The position numbers and the translations under genes are program-made. Positions 21,731 through 29,934 of a stretch of DNA of 32,216 nucleotides are shown piece by piece. This DNA comes from a virus. How positions within the stretch are numbered: position 1 is the stretch's first letter; each line of letters starts with the position of its first letter. The stretch covers positions 1-32,216 of the IMG/VR virus record IMGVR_UViG_3300039159_000147; one strand, 5' to 3'. The notes under the pieces were generated by a model, which saw only the letters and a program-made list of their open reading frames with translations, was not told the origin of the DNA and ran no database searches.

Positions 21731-22508
21731 CGATACTTACATAGCACTTCATGCTAAATACGAAAAGAAAGCGTTTGTAATTCTGCGAAAGCACATTAAA
21801 AAGATAATTGCAAAAATTCCCGTAGATAGTTTAACCCTAGAAAATACCGAGGCAACTATATTATTAAATTTTGACAAAGAAGCGATAAATAAAGCCTATA
21901 TTGAAATATACACGGTAATAGGATTGGCTCACGGTAAGTTTGTTTTAAAAGATATTGAAAACCAAACTAAAGCATTAAGTTTCTTTGAAACATTATTTAA
22001 CAATAGCCTATTAAGTTGGATGGGTTTAAACGTAGGTCAACGAATAATATCGGTTAATGAAACCTTAGCAAAAACTATTATAGATATTATTAAGCAATCT
22101 TTTAATAATGAATTAAATATTATTCAAATTAGGAATTTAATACAGAAAAGACTAAATTTAGCAAACTTTTACAGGTGGCAATCGATGAGAATAGTTAGGA
22201 CGGAAACGACAACAATTTCAAACTATTCGGCTTTTAAAGCTAGCGAAAGCAGTAATTTAGTTTTAGACAAAGAATGGGTTTCTATTCAAGACACTAGAAC
22301 TAGAAGATTGCCTAAAAACGAGTTCGATCATTTAAACATGAACGGTGTTAAAGTGCCGTATGAACAGGAGTTTTTTGTGAATGGGGATTTAGTTCTGTAT
22401 CCAGGTGATCCAACAAGTGTATTTGCTGGGAACGTTGTAAATTGCAGGTGTACATTTAATTTAGTTCCTAGACGAGACGCAAATGGGACGTTAATAAGAA
22501 AAACATAA
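21723..22508 (+). CDS. Phage head morphogenesis protein (Mu F / SPP1 gp7-like)
   Basis: 261 residues. The C-terminal ~110 residues carry the family pattern: RIVRTETTTISNYSAFKAS, DKEWVSIQDTRTRRLP, DHLNMNGVKV and a Cys-containing close AGNVVNCRCTFNLVPR. These minor capsid proteins bind the portal and enter the head during assembly. The N-terminal half is helical. It starts inside the portal gene end and is six bases from the protease. Confidence 0.85.
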   Translation: MNSDTYIALHAKYEKKAFVILRKHIKKIIAKIPVDSLTLENTEATILLNFDKEAINKAYIEIYTVIGLAHGKFVLKDIENQTKALSFFETLFNNSLLSWMGLNVGQRIISVNETLAKTIIDIIKQSFNNELNIIQIRNLIQKRLNLANFYRWQSMRIVRTETTTISNYSAFKASESSNLVLDKEWVSIQDTRTRRLPKNEFDHLNMNGVKVPYEQEFFVNGDLVLYPGDPTSVFAGNVVNCRCTFNLVPRRDANGTLIRKT

Positions 22509-22513
22509 TAAAA

Positions 22514-23173
22514 ATGAATTTTAAACAAATTTCATACGATTTAAAAGACTTAGACGAAACAAAAGGCGTTGTCGTTGCTTATGCTAATGTTTATAATGTA
22601 AAAGATGCTGACGGAGACATTTCCAGTTTTGGAAGTTTTGATAAAACGGTAACTGAAAACTTTAAACGGATTCGAGTGCTAAAAGATCATGACCCTAGAC
22701 AAATGATAGGTGTGCCATTATCAATTGACACTAAAGATACTTATGGGCTTCTTACAACGTCTCAATTTAACATGAAAAAAGATTTAGCACGAGATATGTT
22801 TTATGATGTTAAATTGATGCACGAAAGCGGTTTAAACGCTGAATTGTCAATCGGTTATAAAGTAATGCAAAGAGATACTAAAAATAAAAATATCATTAAC
22901 GAATACAAGTTAATGGAATATTCTTTTTTATCTTCTTGGGCTGCAAACGAACTTTCGACCGTTCAAAGCATTAAGGGAATTAACAGCTTTTACGGAATTA
23001 TGGAAATTGCGCAAAAGGCTTATAATTTAGATTATTCAGATACAAGGCTTCGAGACCTTGAAACAATATTAAAAGCACTATCACAAAAGCCGTCAGAATT
23101 TGACACTCAAAAAGAACAGCCGCTTATTTTAAAAACGTTAAAATCATTTTCACAAACACTAAACATTAAATAA
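22514..23173 (+). CDS. Prohead maturation protease (HK97, S78/U35 family)
   Basis: 219 residues. The serine-protease landmarks are visible: H59 in LKDHDPRQMIG, S112 in AELSIGYKV, and the EYSFLSSWAANE segment (~137). It cleaves the capsid protein's N-terminal scaffold region and itself during head maturation. The tail after residue ~160 may be a removable assembly segment. It lies one base before the capsid gene, as is typical. Confidence 0.88.
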   Translation: MNFKQISYDLKDLDETKGVVVAYANVYNVKDADGDISSFGSFDKTVTENFKRIRVLKDHDPRQMIGVPLSIDTKDTYGLLTTSQFNMKKDLARDMFYDVKLMHESGLNAELSIGYKVMQRDTKNKNIINEYKLMEYSFLSSWAANELSTVQSIKGINSFYGIMEIAQKAYNLDYSDTRLRDLETILKALSQKPSEFDTQKEQPLILKTLKSFSQTLNIK

Positions 23174-23174
23174 G

Positions 23175-24410
23175 ATGGACGAAAAGTTATTACTAGAATT
23201 AAAGTCAATTCAAACAGGATTAGAGACTAAGAGCGCAATGGAAATAAAAACTGCGCTAGATGCTTTTGAAGCGAAAGCAAGCAAATCCACAGAAGAGGTG
23301 AAAGCTACTTTTGCAACTGAATTAAAAGCGGTTACTGACGCAATGGAAGTGAAATTTCTTGCTGATATTAAAGCGGTTCAAGATCATGCTGATAAGTTGG
23401 ATCTTAAACTGCAAAAGAAAGACATTCAAAATAAAGGTAACGCAAGTTTTAACGATCAATTAGCAAAGGCTATCTTAGAAAAATCTACAGATATCGAAGC
23501 GTTTAGAGACAAAAAAACGAAAAGTGTTGAGCTTGAATTGAAGGCAGTAGGAGACTTTACAACCGCAAATGTTACAGTTGGTACCAGATACGGTCAAGTA
23601 TTTGCCCCGCAAATTATGGGTGTTACTGAACGTAAAATGCACATGGATCAAATCATTCCAGGTGGAACAATTGGTGCTGGAAATTCATTTACGTTTATGC
23701 GTGAAGTTGGAAACGGTGAGGGTGCTATTACTCCAGTTGCAGAAGGAGCGTTAAAGCCTCAGTTCGATTTAGATTTAGAAGAAGCTACAGTACAAATCGA
23801 AACTATTGCGGGTTGGATTAGAGTAACGCGTAAGGCAATGGCAAACATACCGGGATTTATTTCTTACTTACAAAGAAAGTTACCAGAATTGTTTAGAAAG
23901 GTTTTAGACAACCAAATTCTTTACGGCAATGGAGTAACTCCAAATATCAAAGGAATGTTAACCGCTGGAAATTTCACAGCTTCGACTGTACCGGTTGCAA
24001 CTCCATTAATCGAAAAAATCATTTTGGACGTTGCTAGATTAGAAGATACTTTTGAACGTAACGCTGATGCAATTTTATTGCGTCCCGCTGCTTACTACGG
24101 TTTTTTCTTAAATAAAGCGGTTGGTTCTGGCGAGTATGACTTGCCACAAGGTGTAAACATCGTTAATGGTCGTTTATCCTTCTTAGGTATTCCAGCTTAC
24201 CCAACAACTGCATTAACGGAAACGGATTATGTGGTGATGGATAGTGAAGGAGTTCAATTGCTTACTCAAGAATCAATGAGAATTGAGTTCTTCGAGCAAG
24301 ATGGAACGAATGTACGTGAGAATAAAGTAACAGTAAGAATCGAAGGAAACTACGCTCTACCAGTTTACGGATCTACTTACATTATTAAGGGAACGACTGC
24401 AACAGCATGA
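23175..24410 (+). CDS. Major capsid protein (HK97 fold)
   Basis: 411 residues. Residues ~1-105 are a charged, Ala/Lys/Glu-rich coiled coil, matching the HK97 delta (scaffold) domain removed by the protease. From ~120 the capsid domain shows TPVAEGALKPQFDLDLEEAT, RVTRKAMANIPGFISYL, DNQILYGNGVTPNIKGML and a closing TVRIEGNYALPVYGSTYI. Codons look more regular than in neighbours, as expected for an abundant protein. A strong terminator follows at 24442. Confidence 0.92.
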   Translation: MDEKLLLELKSIQTGLETKSAMEIKTALDAFEAKASKSTEEVKATFATELKAVTDAMEVKFLADIKAVQDHADKLDLKLQKKDIQNKGNASFNDQLAKAILEKSTDIEAFRDKKTKSVELELKAVGDFTTANVTVGTRYGQVFAPQIMGVTERKMHMDQIIPGGTIGAGNSFTFMREVGNGEGAITPVAEGALKPQFDLDLEEATVQIETIAGWIRVTRKAMANIPGFISYLQRKLPELFRKVLDNQILYGNGVTPNIKGMLTAGNFTASTVPVATPLIEKIILDVARLEDTFERNADAILLRPAAYYGFFLNKAVGSGEYDLPQGVNIVNGRLSFLGIPAYPTTALTETDYVVMDSEGVQLLTQESMRIEFFEQDGTNVRENKVTVRIEGNYALPVYGSTYIIKGTTATA

Positions 24411-24441
24411 TTTTTCATAGTTAGTTTTTTTTTTTAGTTTT

Positions 24442-24472
24442 AAACCCGCTGCTTAATTGTAGCGGGTTTTTT
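24442..24472 (+). terminator. Strong rho-independent terminator after the capsid gene
   Basis: AAACCCGCT (24442-24450) and AGCGGGTTT (24461-24469) form a perfect 9-bp GC-rich stem, with T continuing through 24472. It lies between the capsid gene and the convergent insert genes. Confidence 0.9.
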
Positions 24473-24474
24473 GT

Positions 24475-24708
24475 TTACTCTTTTTTATCAATCATTACAC
24501 TACAGCTTAATTCCCAGGCTTCGGGATATTGCTCGTTTCCGCTATCACAATCAACAATCTTTAAATTAACTAACTTTGCCAAGTCGTTTATGTGAAGTCG
24601 GTTTAAAAAGCCTTTAATAAATTGCTTTTTCATTATTTCACGCGAACCATCGTTGATGTCGTAGGTGTGTTTCAACTTAATTTCTGAATGTTTTAGTTTT
24701 GTTTTCAT
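24475..24708 (-). CDS. Hypothetical protein in a reverse-strand insert between head and neck genes
   Basis: 77 residues (MKTKLKHSEIKLKHTYDIND start), with a helical centre (MKKQFIKGFLNRLHINDLAKLV) and a beta-like end containing two Cys (IVDCDSGNE, ELSCSVMI). No family recognised. Its orientation opposite to all structural genes marks it as a moron-type insertion with independent expression. Confidence 0.6.
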   Translation of the reverse strand: MKTKLKHSEIKLKHTYDINDGSREIMKKQFIKGFLNRLHINDLAKLVNLKIVDCDSGNEQYPEAWELSCSVMIDKKE

Positions 24709-24815
24709 GGTTTCTGATTTGTTTTAATACTTGTTTGTGCAAAAATTTTTATAATCATTTGTTAATTCTCCTTTTGGTAGCACGTAAAAAGTAAGCCTTA
24801 TTAAATACATAGCTA

Positions 24816-24971
24816 TTAATTTTCTAAATTTTTTAATAAATCTAAAGTTTTTATAAATTTTAAAATTGTTTGCTTATCCTTTTGGTTAATCCAAAAAGAT
24901 ACATTTTTCTTTACGCCTTTAGGACGTCCAGCGCCTTGTCTTTTCCCTCCCTGAGGGCTTTTCTCTCGCAT
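24816..24971 (-). CDS. Small basic protein with a GRPKG motif
   Basis: 51 residues. The N-terminus SPQGGKRQGAGRPKGVKK matches the Arg-Gly-Ala-Gly-Arg-Pro-Lys motif seen at the start of many small Bacteroidota mobile-element proteins and resembles an AT-hook. The rest (NVSFWINQKDKQTILKFIKT) is a strand then a helix, somewhat like a ribbon-helix-helix. It probably binds DNA. A TATCTTTG -7 box lies 54 bases upstream on the same strand. Confidence 0.6.
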   Translation of the reverse strand: MREKSPQGGKRQGAGRPKGVKKNVSFWINQKDKQTILKFIKTLDLLKNLEN

Positions 24972-25025
24972 AAGTTATCTATGTTGTAAAGCGGTTAATA
25001 AATGGGCTAATACTATAATTAGCGT

Positions 25026-25033
25026 CAAAGATA
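25026..25033 (-). promoter_or_regulatory. -7 box of the leftward insert promoter
   Basis: On the minus strand this reads TATCTTTG, a consensus match; CTG lies at a 19-base distance (25055-25053), one base off TTG. It drives the 51-residue gene and perhaps the 77-residue gene. Confidence 0.6.
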
Positions 25034-25040
25034 ATATAAT

Positions 25041-25069
25041 ATTTGATTTAAGCAGTAGTGAAATCAAAT
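25041..25069. promoter_or_regulatory. Inverted repeat between divergent promoters (candidate operator)
   Basis: ATTTGATTT (25041-25049) and AAATCAAAT (25061-25069) are perfect 9-bp inverted arms 11 bases apart (centre to centre 20 bp). It overlaps the leftward promoter spacer and ends 18 bases before a rightward TATATTTA box (25087-25094). The basic 51-residue protein is an obvious candidate binder. Confidence 0.5.
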
Positions 25070-25086
25070 TATTTTAAATTAATTTG

Positions 25087-25094
25087 TATATTTA
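25087..25094 (+). promoter_or_regulatory. -7-like box for the neck/tail genes
   Basis: TATATTTA, 22 bases before the ATG at 25117. No TTG at the -33 distance. Since a strong terminator follows the capsid gene, the downstream genes need a promoter near here. Confidence 0.5.
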
Positions 25095-25116
25095 CGTAAC
25101 TTTAAAACTTAAAGAC

Positions 25117-25236
25117 ATGAAACTAATACTTTTAAGAGATCACACGTACGGCAAAAAAGGCGATAAAATAACCGTTGCTGACGAAAAATCAACTTACTTA
25201 ATTCAATGTGGAATAGCTAAAATTGACAAAAAATGA
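25117..25236 (+). CDS. Small structural-region protein
   Basis: 39 residues, MKLILLRDHTYGKKGDKITV start. The pattern (hydrophobic strand, YGKKGD turn, strand, STYLIQCGIAKI) resembles small beta proteins found between capsid and connector genes in Bacteroidota phages. Coupled by ATGA to the next gene. Confidence 0.6.
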   Translation: MKLILLRDHTYGKKGDKITVADEKSTYLIQCGIAKIDKK

Positions 25237-25373
25237 TAAGATTTGTAAAAGAAGGTTTTGACACATTAAAGTCTAAATCTATAAAAATAGGTGAGGTTAT
25301 CGACTTGGGAGAACTTAGAAATAAATTAGCAATCAAAAGGGGTTTAGCTGTTGCAGAAAAACAAAAGAAATGA
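25233..25373 (+). CDS. Small structural-region protein
   Basis: 46 residues, MIRFVKEGFDTLKSKSIKIG start, with KIGEVIDLGELRNKLAIKRG: beta strands plus a helix, like its upstream neighbour, so the two may be related. ATGA overlaps at both ends. Role in head or neck assembly is inferred from position. Confidence 0.6.
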   Translation: MIRFVKEGFDTLKSKSIKIGEVIDLGELRNKLAIKRGLAVAEKQKK

Positions 25374-25816
25374 GTTATTTAAACGTAATTACGTTAGAGC
25401 AAGCGAAGGTATATTTAAGGATTGATGAAGATCAAACCGAAACTGACAACGAAATAATCGCAATGATTAACGGCGCATTTTCATTTATTGAAAAACGGAC
25501 TAATCATATTATGTCCCCGCGCGTGAAAACATATTACGGAGAGCACAATATTAACATTTACGACTTCCCGATAAACGAACCTGTACCAATTGACAATGCA
25601 AGACTAAAGTACTCTAACTATTCAAGGTTTACACTTACCGATGAAATTACGCTAAACGTTGGATATACAACGCCGTTAGATGTTCCAGAAGAACTAAAAC
25701 AGGCAGCGTTGCAAATGTTAAAGGTTTGGTATTACGAAGCGGAAAGACAAGTAAACACGACGCTAATACCTGAATCCGTACTCATGGCATTAGACGTAAA
25801 TAGAAGATTCTTATGA
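25370..25816 (+). CDS. Head-tail connector (HK97 gp6-like)
   Basis: 148 residues. The N-terminus VITLEQAKVYLRIDEDQTETDNEI followed by a helix (IIAMINGAFSFIEKRTNHIM) and a C-terminal helical hairpin (LKQAALQMLKVWYYEAERQV) matches the gp6-like connector family, a ring below the portal. It overlaps the next gene by ATGA. Confidence 0.82.
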   Translation: MSYLNVITLEQAKVYLRIDEDQTETDNEIIAMINGAFSFIEKRTNHIMSPRVKTYYGEHNINIYDFPINEPVPIDNARLKYSNYSRFTLTDEITLNVGYTTPLDVPEELKQAALQMLKVWYYEAERQVNTTLIPESVLMALDVNRRFL

Positions 25817-26139
25817 TAGCTAGAAAGTATGATAAAAGAATTGAATTATTTACTTTAACTCCACTTAATGATGGTTTTGGAGGTTTTACTGTTATACCTA
25901 CATCAATGGGTAAAAAATGGGGACATATCGAAACGAAAGTAAGTGTTAGAAGTGTGGACAACGGAATTGTAGAGAACTATCAAACAATAGCTATTTCTTT
26001 TCGTGGAAAAGGATTTAATCTAAATGTAAAGACCGACTATATCATGTACAAGTCAAAAAAATACGTGATAAATAAATTGGATAATTCAGACTTAACAGGA
26101 ATAGACTTAACCGCTTACTGCACGGAATCAGATGGCTAA
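25813..26139 (+). CDS. Head closure / head-tail adaptor protein (SPP1 gp16-like)
   Basis: 108 residues. It opens KYDKRIELFTLTPLNDGFGGFTV and has KTDYIMYKSKKYVINKLDNSDL near the end, the usual beta-barrel pattern of phage head-tail joining proteins. Overlaps the next gene by eight bases. Confidence 0.78.
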   Translation: MIARKYDKRIELFTLTPLNDGFGGFTVIPTSMGKKWGHIETKVSVRSVDNGIVENYQTIAISFRGKGFNLNVKTDYIMYKSKKYVINKLDNSDLTGIDLTAYCTESDG

Positions 26140-26572
26140 AGTAGGAATAAAAGGAATATCAAAGACTATAGATGAATTGCGTAAATTTGGCTCAAAAGCG
26201 GAGCAAATTGTTAATGATAATATCGAGGCTACGTCTTTAGAAATGGTGCAAAAAGCGGTTTCATTAGTGCCTAAAAACTTTGGTAAATTAGCGCAATCAA
26301 TACAATCGGTAAAGGTAGATAATTTGCATTATAGAGTTGAAGCAGGAGGAGGTGTCGCACCTTATGCGCCTTATGTAGAATATGGTACAGGTGGGCTTGT
26401 TGATGTGCCAAAAGAGTTTAAAGAGCAGGCGTTACTTGCTAAGGGAAAGGGAATAAAACAAGTTAATTTGATGCCAAGACCATTTATGTACCCAAGCTTT
26501 GTATTTGGGTCTAAAGACTTGTTAAAAAATTTAACAAAAGAATTAGAAGTTTTAACAAAATCAACGAAATAA
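26132..26572 (+). CDS. HK97 gp10-like neck/tail completion protein
   Basis: 146 residues. The pattern matches the HK97 gp10 family: GIKGISKTIDELRKFGSKAEQ, KAVSLVPKNFGKLAQSI, APYAPYVEYGTG and LMPRPFMYPSF. These proteins take part in joining tail to head. In the canonical position after the adaptor. Confidence 0.85.
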   Translation: MAKVGIKGISKTIDELRKFGSKAEQIVNDNIEATSLEMVQKAVSLVPKNFGKLAQSIQSVKVDNLHYRVEAGGGVAPYAPYVEYGTGGLVDVPKEFKEQALLAKGKGIKQVNLMPRPFMYPSFVFGSKDLLKNLTKELEVLTKSTK

Positions 26573-26575
26573 CAT

Positions 26576-26583
26576 TATATTTG
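26576..26583 (+). promoter_or_regulatory. -7 box TATATTTG four bases before an ATG
   Basis: Exact consensus, ending four bases before the ATG at 26588. It overlaps the region just after the upstream stop (26572). No clear -33 TTG. Same spacing as at 20330, 3499 and 32145. Confidence 0.55.
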
Positions 26584-26587
26584 TTAC

Positions 26588-27010
26588 ATGTTAAAAAGCA
26601 ACCCGAATAAATGGATTAGAAAGGCAATACACACTGCTGTTAATAATATGGTTGTTAACGGCTTAACTATCCCGTGTTATGATACTAGGGTAAAGGCTGG
26701 AGAGAATCCGAACTACTATGTTTTAATGACTTCGCAAAGTAAAAGAAGGCTTAATATTAATAAATGTGAGGAGTTCTGGGAAGCAGATATACTGTTAGAC
26801 ATAGTGACTATTTACCCCGCATTTGGAGCAACAGGAAGCCGTGTTTTAGTTGATGACATGGAAGATAAAATACGAGAATTAACAACAGTTTTAAACGTTG
26901 AAAATTTTACGGTCTTATTTCAAAACGTAGATCAAACAGGCTTAGACAATATTAACGATAACACAATGGTATATCGAAATTTATACAGAATTACATTAAC
27001 ACTTAAATAG
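26588..27010 (+). CDS. Tail completion/terminator-like protein
   Basis: 140 residues beginning MLKSNPNKWIRKAIHTAVNN. Features such as YVLMTSQSKRRLNINKCEEFWEADILLDIVTIYP and a C-terminal VYRNLYRITLTLK suit the gp17-like or DUF3168-type tail terminator fold that caps the tail tube. The call rests largely on order: after gp10-like, before tail tube. Confidence 0.65.
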   Translation: MLKSNPNKWIRKAIHTAVNNMVVNGLTIPCYDTRVKAGENPNYYVLMTSQSKRRLNINKCEEFWEADILLDIVTIYPAFGATGSRVLVDDMEDKIRELTTVLNVENFTVLFQNVDQTGLDNINDNTMVYRNLYRITLTLK

Positions 27011-27018
27011 CAATTATT

Positions 27019-27477
27019 ATGGCAGATTTCATCAAAGGAGAAGCAAACATTATTTTCTTTTATCAAACTACCGCACCTATCGGATGGAAGCCAATAGCGT
27101 GCCTTACTTCAAACTCATTAGCGACTGAATTAGCTACTATTGAATCGCAAACAAAATGCGATCCGGGTGTAGTTATTAAGCAACCGGGAACTTTTGCTTA
27201 TACAGTAGAATTAGAAGGTCAATATATTGACACTACTACAGCGGGAGGCGATACTACTAAAACTTCGCATGATGCGCTTTTAGCAACTCAAATGTTAAAA
27301 CAAAACAAGCAATGGAAAATCGACACGAATGTAAACAATCCTAATAGTGTAAAGTATTTCGGAACTGCAAACATTTCATCTTTAAATTTAGATGCTGCTG
27401 CGGGTGATGAACTAATGACTTTTAGCGCAACGTTAGACGGTTCGGGTAATATTTTAACAGTAGATCCAAATGTTTAA
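27019..27477 (+). CDS. Major tail tube protein
   Basis: 152 residues, with GWKPIACLTSNSLATELATIESQTKCDPG and a C-terminal LDAAAGDELMTFSATLDGSG, typical of siphophage tail tube proteins (TP901-1/phiETA-like). It polymerises into the tail tube around the tape measure. The following tail chaperone gene overlaps it by eight bases, as expected. Confidence 0.82.
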   Translation: MADFIKGEANIIFFYQTTAPIGWKPIACLTSNSLATELATIESQTKCDPGVVIKQPGTFAYTVELEGQYIDTTTAGGDTTKTSHDALLATQMLKQNKQWKIDTNVNNPNSVKYFGTANISSLNLDAAAGDELMTFSATLDGSGNILTVDPNV

Positions 27478-27826
27478 CAGTGTTGAAATTGAAATAGGAG
27501 GCGAATTAAGAAAATTTCATTTTGGGCTTGGTTTTTTAGGCGAATTAATTGATAGTTTTGATTTAGATATTGTTTCGCTTGGCGAGGTGGCTTCTAAAAA
27601 TCCATTAAAATACGATCCAATTATTATGTATTGTAGTGCTGTCTACGCTCTCAAGAGAGAAGGCAAAACGGTAGACTTTACTCAATATGATTTTATTGAT
27701 TGGATAGAAAATAGTGGGGGTATTAAAAGTGAACCGATGTTAAAATTTAACGAAGCATTTATAAAATCACTTACGAAAGATGTTCCAATTGACACTACAG
27801 AAGTAAAAAAAAAAGTGAGAAAATAA
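27470..27826 (+). CDS. Tail assembly chaperone, short (gpG-like) product
   Basis: 118 residues, MFNSVEIEIGGELRKFHFGL start, acidic and helical. It sits between tail tube and tape measure, the place of lambda gpG. The last codons run through ten A (27805-27814) read GTA AAA AAA AAA GTG before stopping at 27826. That run is a slippery site for a -1 shift into the downstream frame (see the extension to 28149). Confidence 0.78.
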   Translation: MFNSVEIEIGGELRKFHFGLGFLGELIDSFDLDIVSLGEVASKNPLKYDPIIMYCSAVYALKREGKTVDFTQYDFIDWIENSGGIKSEPMLKFNEAFIKSLTKDVPIDTTEVKKKVRK

Positions 27827-28149
27827 ATTGGTCGAAAGATGTCATTTCTTTTGCTATTGGCGAATTTGAAATACCTACCTTACAGAGTGTTTACGACATG
27901 ACTTGGGCAGAGTTTCAAATTCGCCTTTTTGCTTATAATCGAATACAAAAAAGGATAGATTTTCGCTTTCGTGAAGTTGCTTACGCATCGCTAACTGGTT
28001 CACATTCAGATCCAAAACGATTACCCAAAACAATAGAAAAGTTTTGGAGTTTAGACGGTAAAAAACAAGCTGTAGGACTTAATGAGATTCAAAAAAAAGC
28101 TATTTTAAAAGCACAAGAACAATACCTAAAAAATATAAAAGATGCCTAA
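27470..28149 (+). CDS. Tail assembly chaperone, frameshifted (gpGT-like) product
   Basis: A -1 slip on the A10 run (27805-27814) joins the gpG-like frame to an open frame that continues SEKINWSKDVISFAIGEFEI and ends at 28149, giving a fusion of about 226 residues. No ATG begins the downstream frame until 27898, and the coding quality starts well before it, which argues for frameshifting rather than a separate gene. In lambda-like phages the G and GT forms both bind the tape measure during tail assembly. The T part overlaps the tape measure start by eight bases. Confidence 0.78.
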
Positions 28150-29932
28150 AATTGAAATTGAAATTGGCGCGGACAATTCAGACTTAAAAAAGAAAATCAA
28201 AGAGGTTGAGTTTGACGTCAAAGAACTTGCGAAAGTCAAAGTAGATAGGATAAAATTAGGCTTAGATACTACGGAAATAACAGCGCAAATAAAAGACACT
28301 AAGGCTACATTAACAGGGCTTAGGAGTACGTTAAAAGATACAGGCGATTCTTTTACAGCTATGAAGCCAAAAGTGGCTAACGGGTCGAATGCATTAATGC
28401 AATTTTCACGTATTGCACAAGACGCACCATTTGGCATAATGGGTATTGGTAACAATATAACCGCTACAACAGAAGCGTTTGGATATTTAAAGCAAAGTAC
28501 GGGAAGTGCAAGCGGCGCGTTAAAAGCCATGGCATCTTCATTGATTGGAAGCGGGGGTATTTTATTAGCCGTATCTTTAGTTACCAGTGCATTTACATAC
28601 ATGTCAATGAATGGTATATCAGTAGGTGATGTTATCGATAAGGTTACGGGAAAATTTAACGCTTTCGGTGAATCGTTAAAAAAAGCTTATGATGAATCGG
28701 CAAAAAGTGCGCTTGAAGAAACAGGAGCATTAAAGGGACTTATTGCAGTTGCTCAAAGCGAAACCGTTTCGAGAGAGGCAAGGACTCAAGCCGTTGAAGA
28801 CTTACAAAGTAAATACCCCGCTTATTTTGGCAACTTGTCAAAAGAGGAAATAATGTACGGCAATTTAACGGGGGTTGTAAATGAAGTAACAAAAGCGTTA
28901 ATAAATAAAGGTATAGCGGAAAAACTATCGAAAGACGCCATAGGTCCTACTTTAGATCTATATAAAGCAAATGCGCTTTTAGTTTCTCAAAAAGAAAAAC
29001 AAATACAACTAGAGAGAGATTTAGCAACAGAACTAAAAAAGACAAAAGAAGCTGGTTTTGGCGGTGCGACAAATGCAACTGTAAATTTAAGAAATGCAAT
29101 TAAAAATAACGGTTTTGCGATAAAGGAAACTAGAGGTGATATTGTAGATTTAACGAAAGTTGTTGATTCTTACGAAAGTAATATAAGCAGAGTTAGCCAA
29201 GCCTCGTCGAAATTATTAATTAAAGCTCCTGCAAAAACAAAGGCTGGTAAATCGTCAAGTCCAACTTCAAGTACAACAGTAAATACTCCCGAAATAGCAC
29301 CTTTAGCAAGTTCGCTTTTACCAACAGGACTAGTGCCTGTTATTGGAGCGCAATTAATGGCAGAGATACCAGCTATAAAATTAGCTACAGAAGCAATAAG
29401 CGCGGAGTTATTGGCTTTTAACGATAATGCAAATCAGCTTATAATGGGCTCTATAACAGACACTTTTGCAGGACTTGGAAGCGCTTTAGGCGAAGCATTA
29501 GCAACAGGGGGTAATGTATTAAACGCATTAGGCAAGTCGCTTTTAAATTCTTTAGGTTCGTTTCTTGGATCCTTAGGTAAGCAAATGATTGCGTTTGGGA
29601 TAACCGCTTTGTTTTTTGATAAAACTAAAAAATCATTATTTAGCGGCGTAGGAACTCCAGCGGCAGCTATTGGATTGATTGCAGCGGGAGCTGCTTTGAG
29701 TACAATAGGCTCAGCTATTGGGTCAATGGCAAGCAAAGGATCGGGCACAGGAGGCGCATCAACAAATACAGGCGGTGGCACATATCAATCTAGCGGAGGC
29801 AGTAACGCGGGTTTTAGTTCTGGAAGCGGTGGCGGGACGGTTGTATTTAGAATTTCAGGACAGGATTTAATCGGAGTATTGAGTAACACCTTAGATAAAA
29901 ACAGTCGCTTAGGTGGCGCAATATCATTATAA
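28142..29932 (+). CDS. Tape measure protein
   Basis: 596 residues. N-terminal helical coiled coil (DNSDLKKKIKEVEFDVKELA, then a TALTGLRSTL-type repeat), a hydrophobic zone near 130-160 (SLIGSGGILLAVSLVTSAFTYM), charged helices, and a Gly/Ser-rich C-terminal membrane-like region (GTPAAAIGLIAAGAALSTIG followed by Gly-Ser repeats). This is the usual tape-measure architecture; it sets tail length and enters the host envelope. At ~600 residues it predicts a tail of modest length. Position after the chaperones supports the call. Confidence 0.85.
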   Translation: MPKIEIEIGADNSDLKKKIKEVEFDVKELAKVKVDRIKLGLDTTEITAQIKDTKATLTGLRSTLKDTGDSFTAMKPKVANGSNALMQFSRIAQDAPFGIMGIGNNITATTEAFGYLKQSTGSASGALKAMASSLIGSGGILLAVSLVTSAFTYMSMNGISVGDVIDKVTGKFNAFGESLKKAYDESAKSALEETGALKGLIAVAQSETVSREARTQAVEDLQSKYPAYFGNLSKEEIMYGNLTGVVNEVTKALINKGIAEKLSKDAIGPTLDLYKANALLVSQKEKQIQLERDLATELKKTKEAGFGGATNATVNLRNAIKNNGFAIKETRGDIVDLTKVVDSYESNISRVSQASSKLLIKAPAKTKAGKSSSPTSSTTVNTPEIAPLASSLLPTGLVPVIGAQLMAEIPAIKLATEAISAELLAFNDNANQLIMGSITDTFAGLGSALGEALATGGNVLNALGKSLLNSLGSFLGSLGKQMIAFGITALFFDKTKKSLFSGVGTPAAAIGLIAAGAALSTIGSAIGSMASKGSGTGGASTNTGGGTYQSSGGSNAGFSSGSGGGTVVFRISGQDLIGVLSNTLDKNSRLGGAISL

Positions 29933-29934
29933 AT

